Shown: positions 18,007-26,061 of the stretch, one piece after another
Position numbering within the stretch: position 1 is the stretch's first letter
How the letters are laid out: every line of letters starts with the position of its first letter
Origin: Methylobacterium terrae
GTDB lineage: Bacteria; Pseudomonadota; Alphaproteobacteria; Rhizobiales; Beijerinckiaceae
Assembly: GCF_003173755.1 (NCBI RefSeq)
Contig: NZ_CP029553.1
Coordinates: forward strand, 5,832,001-5,896,000
Direction of reading: 5' to 3'
DNA: 64,000 bases
The notes under the pieces: generated by a model
Databases searched by the model: none
What the model saw: only the letters and a program-made list of their open reading frames with translations
What the model was told of the DNA's origin: nothing
Position numbers and translations under genes: made by a program

Positions 18007-18918
18007 TTAACGGCGCTCCAGGCGGCGCGCCTCGGCCTCGCGGAACAGCACCACCGGGCCGGCGACGATCACGAGCAGCACCACCGCGACCGCCGAGGCG
18101 AGCGGCCAGTCGCGGTTGGAGAAGAATTCGCTCCACAGCACGCGGCCGAGCATCAGGGTGTCGGGCCCGCCGAGCAGGTCCGGAATGATGAACTCGCCGG
18201 TGATCGGGATGAAGCACAGGAGCGCGCCGGCGACGAGGCCGGGCAGCGACAGGGGCAGGGTCACGGTGCGGAAGGCCCCGAGCCGGCTCGCCCCGAGGTC
18301 GCGGGCGGCCTCGATCAGGCCGCGGTCGAGGCGCTCCAGCACCGCGTAGAGCGGCAGCACCATGAACGGCAGGTAGGCGTAGACCACCCCGATCATCACC
18401 GCCGCCGGGGTGTTGAGGATCTCGAGCGGCTCGCGTACCAGCCCGAGCCCCAGGAGCGCCTGGTTGAGGAGCCCGTCGGCCTTCAGGATCGCGATCCAGG
18501 CGTAGACGCGGATCAGGAAGCTCGTCCAGAACGGGATCACCATCAGGGCGACGAGGAGCGGCTGCCAGGCCTTCGGCGCCCGCGCCATGGCGTAGGCGAT
18601 CGGGTATCCGACGAGGACCAGGAGCGCGGTCGCGGCGAGGGCCACGCCGAGCGAGGTCAGGCCGGCCTCGAGGTAGAGCGGGTCGGCGACGAGCGTGCGG
18701 TAGTTCTCGAAGTCGAGGGCGGCGAGCACGTCGGCCCAGCCGGCGAGCCCCGCATCCCAGTCGAGCACCGGGGTGTAGGGCGGCAGCGCCGTCGCCGGGT
18801 CCGACAGGCTGATCTTCGCCACCACCAGGAACGGCAGGCCGAAGAAGGCCGTGAGCCACAGGAGCGGCACCGCCGGGAGGGCGAGCCGCCGCAGGGACTT
18901 GCGCAGGCGCTCCCTCAT
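18007..18918 (-). CDS. potB: Polyamine-type ABC transporter permease (PotB-like)
   Basis: 303 residues with six predicted membrane spans, including LPAVPLLWLTAFFGLPFLVV and ALMVIPFWTSFLIRVYAW. The FWTSFLIRVYAW block is characteristic of PotB/PotH permeases. The EAA loop reads GLIEAARDLGASRLGAFRTVTLP. The ATG at 18918 overlaps the potA stop by four bases, so the genes are translationally coupled. Together with PotC-like it should form the transmembrane heterodimer of an importer for polyamine-like substrates. Confidence 0.9.
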   Translation of the reverse strand: MRERLRKSLRRLALPAVPLLWLTAFFGLPFLVVAKISLSDPATALPPYTPVLDWDAGLAGWADVLAALDFENYRTLVADPLYLEAGLTSLGVALAATALLVLVGYPIAYAMARAPKAWQPLLVALMVIPFWTSFLIRVYAWIAILKADGLLNQALLGLGLVREPLEILNTPAAVMIGVVYAYLPFMVLPLYAVLERLDRGLIEAARDLGASRLGAFRTVTLPLSLPGLVAGALLCFIPITGEFIIPDLLGGPDTLMLGRVLWSEFFSNRDWPLASAVAVVLLVIVAGPVVLFREAEARRLERR

Positions 18919-20021
18919 GCGGGCTCCGCCGGCAGCAGCGAGGCGGCCTCGGGCGCGAAGGCGAGGTGCACCGGGGCGCCGACACCCGGACCCGTGCCGG
19001 GAGGGCCCGAGGCGCGCAGCACCCGCCCGTCCGCCATCCCGACCCGGTAGAGGATCTTCTCGCCGAGATAGGTCGCGTCGAGGAGCGTGCCCGCGAGCCC
19101 CCCGTTCCCGTCCTCCCCGGCCAGCGTCAGGCGCTCGGGCCGCAGGGCCGCGAGCCCCGGCGTCCCGGCCGCGCCGGCGCCGTGATGGTCGAAGGCCCTC
19201 AAGGGCCCGAGCGGCGTGTCGAGGCCGCGCAAGGCTCCCGCTCCGCCCTCCCCGAGCCGGCCCTCGATCAGGTTCACGTCGCCGAGCAGCCCCGCGACGT
19301 AGCGGGTGGCCGGGCGCTCGTAGAGCTCGGCCGCCGACCCGACCTGGACCAGCCGGCCCGCCGCCATCACGCCGATGCGGTCGGCCAGCGTCATCGCCTC
19401 GGCGGGGTCGTGGGTGACGACCACGAAGGTGGTGCCGAGCCGCCGCTGCAGCGCCCGCAGCTCCCCTTGCGTCTCCTCCCGCAGGGCGCGGTCGAGGGCG
19501 CCGAGCGGCTCGTCGAGGAGCAGCACCCGGGGCCTCTTGGCGAGCGCCCGGGCCAGCGCCACCCGTTGGCGCTGGCCGCCGGAGAGCTGGTCGGGCCGGC
19601 GGGCGCCTAACGGTTCGAGCTGCACCAGACGCAGCATCTCGGCGACCCGGGCGGCGATCTCGGGGCGGCTCAGGGCTTCCCGCTCCAGCCCGTAGGCGAT
19701 GTTCCTCGCGACGTCCCTGTGCGGGAACAGGGCGTAGGACTGGAACATCATGTTGACCGGCCGGCGGTGCGGCGGCACCCCGCCGAGGTCCTGCCCGTCG
19801 AGGAGGATCCGTCCGGCGCTCAGGCTCTCGAAGCCGGCGGTCAGGCGCAGGAGCGTGGACTTGCCGCAGCCCGACGGCCCGAGCAGGCAGAAGACCTGGC
19901 CGGGCGCGAGGTCGAGCTCGACGCCGTCGACGGCGAGATGGTCGCCGAAGCGCTTCGAGACCGCCTCGAAGCGGAGGCGGCCGGGGGCGGGCGGGGGCGC
20001 GGGGGAAGCGGGCGTCGTCAC
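18915..20021 (-). CDS. potA: Polyamine-type ABC transporter ATP-binding protein (PotA-like)
   Basis: 368 residues from a GTG. The nucleotide-binding domain is complete: Walker A GPSGCGKST, Q-loop MFQSYALFPH, signature LSGGQRQR, Walker B LLLDEPLGALD and switch histidine VVTHD. A C-terminal TOBE-type regulatory domain (from about residue 240) ends the protein, as in PotA/MalK-type subunits. It energises the two permeases encoded downstream in the same operon. No periplasmic substrate-binding gene (potD/potF) is found next to it on either side, so the binding protein must be encoded elsewhere or the set is incomplete. Confidence 0.92.
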   Translation of the reverse strand: MTTPASPAPPPAPGRLRFEAVSKRFGDHLAVDGVELDLAPGQVFCLLGPSGCGKSTLLRLTAGFESLSAGRILLDGQDLGGVPPHRRPVNMMFQSYALFPHRDVARNIAYGLEREALSRPEIAARVAEMLRLVQLEPLGARRPDQLSGGQRQRVALARALAKRPRVLLLDEPLGALDRALREETQGELRALQRRLGTTFVVVTHDPAEAMTLADRIGVMAAGRLVQVGSAAELYERPATRYVAGLLGDVNLIEGRLGEGGAGALRGLDTPLGPLRAFDHHGAGAAGTPGLAALRPERLTLAGEDGNGGLAGTLLDATYLGEKILYRVGMADGRVLRASGPPGTGPGVGAPVHLAFAPEAASLLPAEPA

Positions 20022-20200
20022 GTCGTCCGGGCGGCCTGGGCGGGAGGCCCGACATCTACCCCGGGAGGGGCCGGTGCGGGAAGGGGCGCCGCGACCGGAT
20101 CTGCAAGGCCGCCGAGACCGGTGGCCTGCAAGGATTGCTGCAATGCCGACGGTAAGCCCGGGCGTCTAACCCCACCGGACCAAGGTCCATGCCCCAGCAT

Positions 20201-20229
20201 CTTGCCGGGTTTGGGGCGGCGCGTGTATT
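20201..20229 (+). promoter_or_regulatory. Promoter of the candidate sRNA at 20236
   Basis: CTTGCC (20201-20206) and TGTATT (20224-20229) are separated by exactly 17 bases. CTTG(A/C)C is the usual -35 of alphaproteobacterial sigma-70 promoters. The predicted start is near 20236, a run of G residues. Confidence 0.6.
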
Positions 20230-20235
20230 GATGAG

Positions 20236-20353
20236 GGTGACACGCGTCGATCCCGTCCGCTGCGTCTCGCGACCCGGACGGCATCCGCATCTCCTCCCGA
20301 GACGTGTCGCAGACTTGGCGTCTCTCTCCGCCCGGGGAGGGGCGCCTTTGTTT
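20236..20353 (+). ncRNA. Candidate anti-Shine-Dalgarno trans-acting sRNA, about 118 nt
   Basis: Between potA and emrB, a promoter-like pair is followed by a segment with no reading frame but rich structure. CCGTCCG (20252-20258) pairs with CGGACGG around a 15-base loop. GACACG near the 5' end can pair with CGTGTC. An unpaired CTCCTCCC sits at 20291-20298. A strong intrinsic terminator ends it at 20353. Unpaired CUCCUCCC segments that mask ribosome-binding sites are the hallmark of alphaproteobacterial sRNA families such as alpha-r14 and cuckoo-type RNAs. Membership in a named family is inference; size and signals are read directly. Confidence 0.6.
20317..20353 (+). terminator. Intrinsic terminator of the candidate sRNA
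   Basis: GGCGTCTCTCTCC (20317-20329) pairs over 13 positions (three G-T wobbles) with GGGGAGGGGCGCC (20334-20346) around a 4-base loop. TTTGTTT follows. Confidence 0.8.
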
Positions 20354-20381
20354 GCGGCGGGGTCCGGCCTCCGTCCCGCCG

Positions 20382-20402
20382 GCGACCTCAGGATGAGGTC
20401 GC
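20382..20402. terminator. 9-bp hairpin after the emrB stop
   Basis: GCGACCTCA (20382-20390) and TGAGGTCGC (20394-20402) form a perfect stem with a 3-base loop. It sits about 27 bases beyond the emrB stop on the minus strand. No T-run follows, so it may be a processing or stability element rather than a classical terminator. Confidence 0.4.
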
Positions 20403-20428
20403 GGCCGGGAGGAACGAGGAAGGCGTCG

Positions 20429-21991
20429 TCAATGCGCGTCCGCCCCCGCCCCGCCCGGGCGCGGCCGGCGGATCATCGGCGTGGCGCAGGCCATCAGCAC
20501 GAACAGCACGGTCAGGATCAGGAACACGTCGGCGAAGCTCATCAGCAGCCCCTGCATCCGCACGGTGTTCATCATGGCTTTGAGCGCCATGGCGTCCGGG
20601 TTGCCGGCAAGCCCCGCAAACCCCTTGGCCATGCTGTCGAGGCGTTCCAGCACCATCGGGTTGGTCCAGGTGAAGCGCTCGTGCAGGCGGGCGAGGTGGA
20701 GGTCCCAGCGGTCATTGAGCGCGGTGTTGATCAGCGCCAGCCCGACCGCGCCGCCGAGGTTGCGGGTGAGGTTGTAGAGGCCCGACGCGTTCTTCATCCG
20801 GGCCGGCGGCAGGGTGCCGAGCGCGATGTTGTTGATCGGGATCATGCACAGCATCAAGGAGCAGCCGCGCAGGACCTGCGGCCACAACAATTCGTAGAAG
20901 TCCCAGTCCTTGGTGATGCCGGTGACGATCCAGGTGCCGGCGGCGAACCCTGAGAACCCGATCGCCATCATGATCCGCGGATCGACCTTGGCCGAGAGGC
21001 GCCCGGCGATCGGGGCGGTGGCGAACATGCAGAGGCCCGAGACGAACATCGTCTCGCCGATCTGGAGCGCCGAGTAGCCGCGCACCCGGCCGAGATAGAC
21101 CGGATAGAGGTAGGTCAGGCCGTAGAGGCCGATGCCCATGACGAAGCTGAACAGGCAGCCGCCGGCGAAGTTGCGGTCGGAGAAGGCGCGCAGGTCGACG
21201 ATCGGCTGCTCGGCGGTGAGCGCGCGCCAGAAGAAGCCGATGCAGGCGATCCCGCAGACGATCGCGGCGATGAAGATCGCCTCCTCCTGGAACCAGTCGT
21301 GGGTCGGGCCCTCCTCCAGCACGTATTCGAGGCAGCCGAGGAACGCCGCCATCAGGCCGAGGCCGGCCCAGTCGAAGCGCTTGAGGAGGTCGAGGTTCGG
21401 CTTGTCGAAATCGACCAGGAAGTAGGTCGAGACCGTGACGAAGATGCCCGGCACGATGTTGACGAGGAACAGCCAGTGCCAGTTGAACAGGTCGGTGAGG
21501 TAGCCGCCGACCGTGGGACCGATGGTCGGCGCGAGCGTGGCGACGAGGCCGATCATCGGCGAGACGATGCTGCGCTTGGACGCCGGGAAGATCGTGAAGG
21601 CCGAGGCGAACACCGTCGGGATCATGCCGCCGCCGATGAACCCTTGCGCGGCGCGCCAGAGGATCATCTCGCCGATCGTCGACGAGGTGGCGCACATCAG
21701 GCTCATCAGGGTGAAGCCGCCGGCCGAGATCACGAACATCCAGCGGGTCGAGAGCACCCGCGACAGGGTGCCGGACAGCGGGATCGAGATCACCTCGGCG
21801 ATGAGGTAGCTCGTCTGCACCCACGGGATCTCGTCGGCCGAGGCCGAGAGGCCGGCCTGGATCTCGGCGAGCGAGGCCGAGACGATCTGGATGTCCAGGA
21901 TCGCCATGAACATCCCGAACACCATGCAGACGAACGCCACCATGCGGCGGCGGTCGATCGGCGCGTCGGCGGGCGCGGGGGTCGCGGCCAT
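20429..21991 (-). CDS. emrB: DHA2-family (EmrB/QacA) multidrug efflux transporter
   Basis: 520 residues with about 14 hydrophobic segments, the topology of the DHA2 family of proton-driven drug exporters. Conserved family blocks are present: FMAILDIQIVSASL in helix 1, WVQTSYLIAEVISIPLSG, a motif-C-like LVATLAPTIGPTVGGYL and the helix pair near RNLGGAVGLALINT. The neighbour upstream on the same strand encodes an EmrA-like adaptor, so the pair should form an inner-membrane pump that passes compounds to an outer-membrane channel encoded elsewhere. A divergent TetR gene and a perfect operator lie upstream of the adaptor gene. The ATG at 21991 is unambiguous. Confidence 0.92.
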   Translation of the reverse strand: MAATPAPADAPIDRRRMVAFVCMVFGMFMAILDIQIVSASLAEIQAGLSASADEIPWVQTSYLIAEVISIPLSGTLSRVLSTRWMFVISAGGFTLMSLMCATSSTIGEMILWRAAQGFIGGGMIPTVFASAFTIFPASKRSIVSPMIGLVATLAPTIGPTVGGYLTDLFNWHWLFLVNIVPGIFVTVSTYFLVDFDKPNLDLLKRFDWAGLGLMAAFLGCLEYVLEEGPTHDWFQEEAIFIAAIVCGIACIGFFWRALTAEQPIVDLRAFSDRNFAGGCLFSFVMGIGLYGLTYLYPVYLGRVRGYSALQIGETMFVSGLCMFATAPIAGRLSAKVDPRIMMAIGFSGFAAGTWIVTGITKDWDFYELLWPQVLRGCSLMLCMIPINNIALGTLPPARMKNASGLYNLTRNLGGAVGLALINTALNDRWDLHLARLHERFTWTNPMVLERLDSMAKGFAGLAGNPDAMALKAMMNTVRMQGLLMSFADVFLILTVLFVLMACATPMIRRPRPGGAGADAH

Positions 21992-22064
21992 GTCGTGGGT
22001 GCCTGCTTGATTGTAGAGGTCAACGCGTCTGCTTGACCTGTCCTGACGATGTTGAGGCGCGTCT

Positions 22065-22088
22065 CCCCTCTCCCGTGTGGGAGAGGGG
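22065..22088. repeat. REP-like palindrome, copy 1
   Basis: CCCCTCTCCC (22065-22074) and GGGAGAGGGG (22079-22088) form a perfect 10-bp stem with loop GTGT, followed by TCGGGGGTGAGGG. The same palindrome recurs in opposite orientation 140 bases away, within the emrA-emrB spacer. Confidence 0.75.
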
Positions 22089-22204
22089 TCGGGGGTGAGG
22101 GTGTGACGCTTCCGTGTAAAGCTGTGGCCGTCGTGCTGGCAGCGGAACGGTTCAGTCCTCTTGCTGCACCGTCTCCACCCTCGCGCGATCTTCGATCGCC
22201 CCTA

Positions 22205-22228
22205 CCCCTCTCCCACACGGGAGAGGGG
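22205..22228. repeat. REP-like palindrome, copy 2 (inverted)
   Basis: CCCCTCTCCC (22205-22214), loop ACAC and GGGAGAGGGG (22219-22228) repeat copy 1 in the reverse orientation. Paired inverted copies are typical of interspersed extragenic palindromes that fold into a larger structure and can tune mRNA stability between operon genes. Confidence 0.75.
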
Positions 22229-22257
22229 ATCCCGCGCTCGACGATGTCTCTTCCGGG

Positions 22258-23511
22258 TCAGCGCCCCGCCGTGCGCACCGACGGGCCCGCGGCCGTCCCC
22301 TCCGACACCGCCTGGTGCGGCTCGATCGGGGCCGGGGGCTTCGTCTCGTCGAGGCCGCGCGTGTCGACCCGCACCACCACCGAGAGGCCCGGCCGCAAGA
22401 GGCCCTCGCGGGCGACCGCCTCCGGCACCCGCACCCGCACCGGCAGGCGCTGGACGATCTTGGTGAAGTTGCCGGTCGCGTTGTCGGGCGGCAGCAGGCT
22501 GAACACCGAGCCGGAGGCCGGCGACAGGCTCTCGACGGTGCCGAGGATGTCGCGGTCGGGCCAGGCATCGACCCGGATATGGACCGGCTGGCCGACCCGG
22601 ACCCGGCCGAGCTGGGTCTCCTTGAAGTTGGCGTCGACCCGGGCGCTCTGGAGCGGCACCAGGGCGGCGATGCGCGAGCCCGGCGCGACGTAGGCCCCGG
22701 CCTCCGTCGCCTTGTTGCCGATCACCCCGTCGAAGGGCGCGCGCAGGATCGTGAAGGTCAGGTCGCGCCTGGCCCGGTCGACGGCGGTGCGCAATTCGGC
22801 GGCGAGGTTCTCGGCCTCCTTGGTCTGCGCCTCCAGCACCGCGACGTTGGCCTGGAGCGCGATCAGGTTGGCCTCGGCTCCCTTCACGGTGGCGTCCGAC
22901 CGGTCGCGGTCGGCGCGCGACTGCTCCAGGCGCGACTTGGCGGCGAACTCGGACTGGGCCAGCTGCTGCTGGCGCTGGTAATCGGCGGCGGCCCGGACCT
23001 GGTCGGCCTTGGCGGCGTCGATCTGGGCCTGGCCCTGGAGCACCTGAGCGCGGGCGGCCTCGGCCTGGCGGGCGATGCGCGCGATGGTGCTCCGTTGCGT
23101 CGCCAGCTTGTCCTCGGCGGCCTTGAGGGCCAGCCGGTAGTCGCCGTCCTCGATCCGCGCGATGACGTCGCCGGCCTTGACCGCCTGGCCGTTCACCACC
23201 GGCACCGCCTCGAGGTAGCCCGAGACCTTGGCGGCGAGCGTCGAGATGTCGGCCTGGACGTAGGCGTCGTCGGTCGTGACGAAGAAGCGGCCGGTCGTCC
23301 ACCATTCGTGGCCCGCATAGGCGCCGTAGGCCCCGCCGCCGGCGAGGAGCGCGAGCAGGACCAGGCGGCGCAAGGGGCGCTTGCGCTTGGCGGGCGCAGC
23401 CGCAGGGGCCGGTGCGACGGCCTGGGAAGCGGCCTTCTGGATCGCGGGCGCGGCCTCGGCAGCCGCCTCGCCGGCGGGCCGGCCCTGCGCGTAATCGTCT
23501 CGGAACGCCAT
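22258..23511 (-). CDS. emrA: HlyD/EmrA-family membrane fusion protein
   Basis: 417 residues. A single N-terminal membrane anchor (RRLVLLALLAGGGAYGAYAG) is followed by the first lipoyl half-motif with TTDDAYVQADISTLAAKVSGY, the signature of EmrA-type adaptors. A long alpha-helical hairpin (about residues 110-225, Ala/Gln/Arg-rich) then leads to the second lipoyl and beta-barrel parts with ILRAPFDGVIGNK and PVHIRVDAWPD. The protein bridges the EmrB-like pump to an outer-membrane channel across the periplasm. The gene lies upstream of emrB on the same strand with a 266-base spacer containing two palindromes. Expression is probably controlled by the divergent TetR-type repressor through the palindrome at 23596. 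Confidence 0.93.
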   Translation of the reverse strand: MAFRDDYAQGRPAGEAAAEAAPAIQKAASQAVAPAPAAAPAKRKRPLRRLVLLALLAGGGAYGAYAGHEWWTTGRFFVTTDDAYVQADISTLAAKVSGYLEAVPVVNGQAVKAGDVIARIEDGDYRLALKAAEDKLATQRSTIARIARQAEAARAQVLQGQAQIDAAKADQVRAAADYQRQQQLAQSEFAAKSRLEQSRADRDRSDATVKGAEANLIALQANVAVLEAQTKEAENLAAELRTAVDRARRDLTFTILRAPFDGVIGNKATEAGAYVAPGSRIAALVPLQSARVDANFKETQLGRVRVGQPVHIRVDAWPDRDILGTVESLSPASGSVFSLLPPDNATGNFTKIVQRLPVRVRVPEAVAREGLLRPGLSVVVRVDTRGLDETKPPAPIEPHQAVSEGTAAGPSVRTAGR

Positions 23512-23595
23512 CGTTCAGTCCACCCGTCCTCGGGGAGCGCCCCCGGCACCATCCGCCGAATCGGTTGACGGCTCTCGAACGACCGCGATACTACG

Positions 23596-23616
23596 TTGAC
23601 CGAACCGTTCGGTCAA
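23596..23616. promoter_or_regulatory. TetR-type operator, perfect 21-bp palindrome
   Basis: TTGACCGAAC-C-GTTCGGTCAA is a perfect dyad (10+1+10) in the divergent space between emrA (start 23511) and the tetR gene (start 23732). TTGACC within it also resembles a -35 element. Position and symmetry make it the expected binding site of the adjacent TetR-family repressor. Confidence 0.75.
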
Positions 23617-23731
23617 TCGATCCTGTGTGCGGTGCACAAGCCCGATTGATCGCCGCTGCCGCACCTCCCACATTGGCCTTCCGCCCTCATGGCCCCGACG
23701 ACATGGCCCCGACGATGAGCTGGCCCCGACG

Positions 23732-24364
23732 ATGAGCGACGCCTCCTTGAGCCCTCCGCCCGCCGACACCGACAAGCGCCGCCAGATCCTGGACGGCGCC
23801 CGCGAGGTCTTCCTCGCCAGCGGATTCGACGGCGCCAGCATGGGGGCGATCGCGAAGGCGGCGGGCGTCTCGAAGGGCACGCTCTACGTCTACTTCGAGA
23901 GCAAGGAGGCGTTGTTCGAGGCGCTGACGGTCGAGGAGAAGCGCTCGCTCGCCGAGAGCATCTGCCGCCTCGACCACGACGATCCCGACGTCGCCGCCGT
24001 CCTGCGCCGCCTCGGCACCAGCCTGATGGAGGCGATGGTGCGGCCCGACCACATCGCCTCGGTCAGGATGGTGATCGGCGCGGCGGAAAAATTCCCGCGC
24101 TTCGGCCGGGCCTTCTACGAGGCGGGGCCGCTGCTCGGCCGGGCCCGCCTGCGCGCCTATCTCGACGCCCAGGTCGCCGCCGGCCGCCTGCGCGCGATGG
24201 ATACCGACCTCGCCGCCCGCCACTTCTTCGACCTCTGCGCCGCCACGACGATGCGCCGCCTGCTCTTCGCCGTCGGCGACCCGCCGACCGAGGCCGAGAC
24301 GACCTACTGGGTGGCGGAGGCCGTGAGGGTGTTCCTGGCGGGGTACGGGCCGGAGGGGCGGTAG
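23732..24364 (+). CDS. TetR/AcrR-family transcriptional regulator
   Basis: 210 residues. The N-terminal DNA-binding domain is clear: RRQILDGAREVFLASGFDGAS, then the helix-turn-helix MGAIAKAAGVSKGTLYVYF. The C-terminal ligand-binding part contains the block SVRMVIGAAEKFPRFGRAFYEAGP seen in AcrR-type regulators of efflux pumps. It is divergent from emrA-emrB across a perfect palindrome, so it most likely represses the pump (and itself) until an inducer binds. The ATG at 23732 is the start. Just upstream, TGGCCCCGACGA occurs three times in tandem-like fashion (23690-23731), placing extra ATGs out of frame that lead to an early stop. Confidence 0.9.
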   Translation: MSDASLSPPPADTDKRRQILDGAREVFLASGFDGASMGAIAKAAGVSKGTLYVYFESKEALFEALTVEEKRSLAESICRLDHDDPDVAAVLRRLGTSLMEAMVRPDHIASVRMVIGAAEKFPRFGRAFYEAGPLLGRARLRAYLDAQVAAGRLRAMDTDLAARHFFDLCAATTMRRLLFAVGDPPTEAETTYWVAEAVRVFLAGYGPEGR

Positions 24365-24398
24365 GGGCGGTCCCGGCGCGCCGCGTCCGCCCGCCGGT

Positions 24399-25388
24399 TC
24401 ACAGGCCGATGTCGCCCTCGGTCAGCCGGCGGTCCCGCTCGGCGAGCTCGGCCTCGTCGGCGGGAAACAGCATCGACATGCCGTCGGTGGCCGCCCGGTT
24501 CTGGACCTCGTCGACGAACGGCCGAAGCCCGTCCTCGTAGTCGCGGAAACGCCGCCTCGTGGTCGTCCGGATGACGGCGCAGGGCCGCCGCCAGCCGCGC
24601 CGCGCCGATGAGCGCCATCGAGCCGCCCATGCCGGCGACCGGCGACACGCAGTATCCCGCATCGCCCACCAGCGCGACGCGCCCTTTCGACCACGCCGGG
24701 ATCCTGATCTGGTTCGCCTGATCGAAGCAGAAGTCGTCGTCGCCATCCACGTGGGCGAGCATGTCGGGCACCTTCCAGCCCAGCCCGTCGAAACGGTCGC
24801 GGACGAGGCGGCGCAGCTGCGCCCGGTCGCGATGATCGTAGTCGATCCGGCGATCGGCGCGGAAGGCCAAGCCGATACCGCGCTCGCGAGCGAGGCCCTG
24901 AAGGCGCGGGCCCGCCAGATGAACCGCCCGGTCGGATCGCCCGGGCCGACGATCAGCCCTGCTCTGGCGATCAGGGCCGATCCGCCGAAGGCACGCTCGC
25001 AGGCGGCCTTGGCGGCGCCGTAGGGGCCGCCGTCCGCCGGCGCGAGGAGCGGCGCCGTATCCGCCCGCTGCCCCGGCGTCCGCGTGTCGGCGTAGACGCT
25101 CGTCGTCGACACGAAGGTCCAGTGCCCGATCCGGCCGTCGAGCGCCGCCAGCGCCCGCCGGACCTGGCTGGGCGCCCGCGACACGTCCACGGCCGCGTCG
25201 AAGGTGTCTCCCTTGAGCGCCGCGAGCCCGTCCGGCCGGTCGCGGTCCACGGTGACGAAGCGGGTGCCGGGCGGCGGCGATCTGGACACGCCGCGGGCGG
25301 CGCAGGTCACGGCGTTGCCGAGCCCGACCGCGTGCGTCGTGATCGCCCGCCCGAGGAACTGCGTGCCGCCCAGCACCAGCAAACGCAT
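24399..25388 (-). pseudogene. Chimeric remnant: NAD-epimerase 5' part joined to FAD-monooxygenase 3' part, frameshifted
   Basis: From the ATG at 25388 the first 160 or so codons read as an NAD-dependent epimerase/dehydratase: MRLLVLGGTQFLGRAI (Rossmann glycine motif), FVSTTSVYAD, PYGAAKAACE and GLIVGPGDPTGRF. Near 24900 the similarity ends. In another frame the sequence becomes the C-terminal half of an FAD-dependent monooxygenase: FRADRRIDYDHRD, then WSKGRVALVGDAGYCVSP. At 24547-24549 an extra base (AAA on the plus strand) shifts the monooxygenase back to the first frame, where it continues as RDYEDGLRPFVDEVQ to the stop. So one open frame spans the locus but encodes neither protein correctly. 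A deletion that fused two neighbouring genes, plus frameshifts, explains it best. Confidence 0.75.
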
Positions 25389-25538
25389 GTCCTGCTTCCG
25401 GCTGTCGAGGATGGGCCTGACCATGGCGGTGGCCGTCCGGGGCCGAGCGTGTCGGCGTGCGAGCGACGCACCGGTACCGCGGCCGATCGATCGGACGGTG
25501 CGCAGTGCCGCCTTCTGACATGGATGAGTTTGAAAATA

Positions 25539-25865
25539 ATGAAATTATCCGTGAATTTTACCGACGGATCGAAAATTTATCAACCCGATGCGGTGGTATT
25601 GATTGGAGAAAACGATGTCATCAAATCGCTGGAAAGGGTGGAGGATGATGCAAGATCGGCCGGCTGGCCTGAGGTTCAAAAGGTGAAAAAGACTTTTGCG
25701 TTCCGAGGATCGCGATGGGAGCCGTTCGCGGCGCATTGGTCGCAGCATGCAGGGCGATCATCCGATCTCGATCAGGTTCGGCCGCGTGCATACCCCCCGG
25801 CCCTTCCCGGGTGTCCTCGCGCGATCGCCTTCTTGCGGCCACAGCGGCGGTTTATCTGCTGCTAA
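25539..25865 (+). CDS. Hypothetical protein in AT-rich segment (doubtful)
   Basis: 108 residues starting MKLSVNFTDGSKIYQPDAV. The first 70 codons lie in DNA markedly AT-richer than the rest of the window and read like a natural soluble alpha/beta protein (VVLIGENDVIKSLERVEDDARSAGW, KVKKTFAFRGSRWEPF). The last 35 codons look less protein-like. No family is recognised. An alternative 42-codon frame (ATG 25520, MDEFENNEIIREFYRRIEN) overlaps it in another frame, and only one can be real. The unusual composition suggests recent acquisition or decay of an older gene. Confidence 0.35.
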   Translation: MKLSVNFTDGSKIYQPDAVVLIGENDVIKSLERVEDDARSAGWPEVQKVKKTFAFRGSRWEPFAAHWSQHAGRSSDLDQVRPRAYPPALPGCPRAIAFLRPQRRFICC

Positions 25866-26061
25866 GCAGCGCGGACGGCTTGACGAAAGTACCCGTTTTC
25901 GAAAAGTGTGGTGCGACCACGCTCATCGCGAACGTGCGCCTCGATCTCTCGTTCGAAACGGGTCGAGGCGCGGAAGACACGAGGCAGCGCCGAATGAGTT
26001 CTTAATCCCGACGTCGGATGCTCGGTCATTTCGTGTCGATCCTGTCACGCGACGAGGGGCG
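25866..26061. other. Intergenic stretch, no gene seen
   Basis: Mixed-composition DNA without a convincing frame, ribosome-binding site or hairpin. It links the AT-rich segment to the small-ORF group. Confidence 0.3.

Noticed and set aside
25520..25648. 42-aa frame MDEFENNEIIREFYRRIEN in AT-rich DNA
   Set aside because: Overlaps a longer frame with a more natural sequence; no good ribosome-binding site, so not listed separately.
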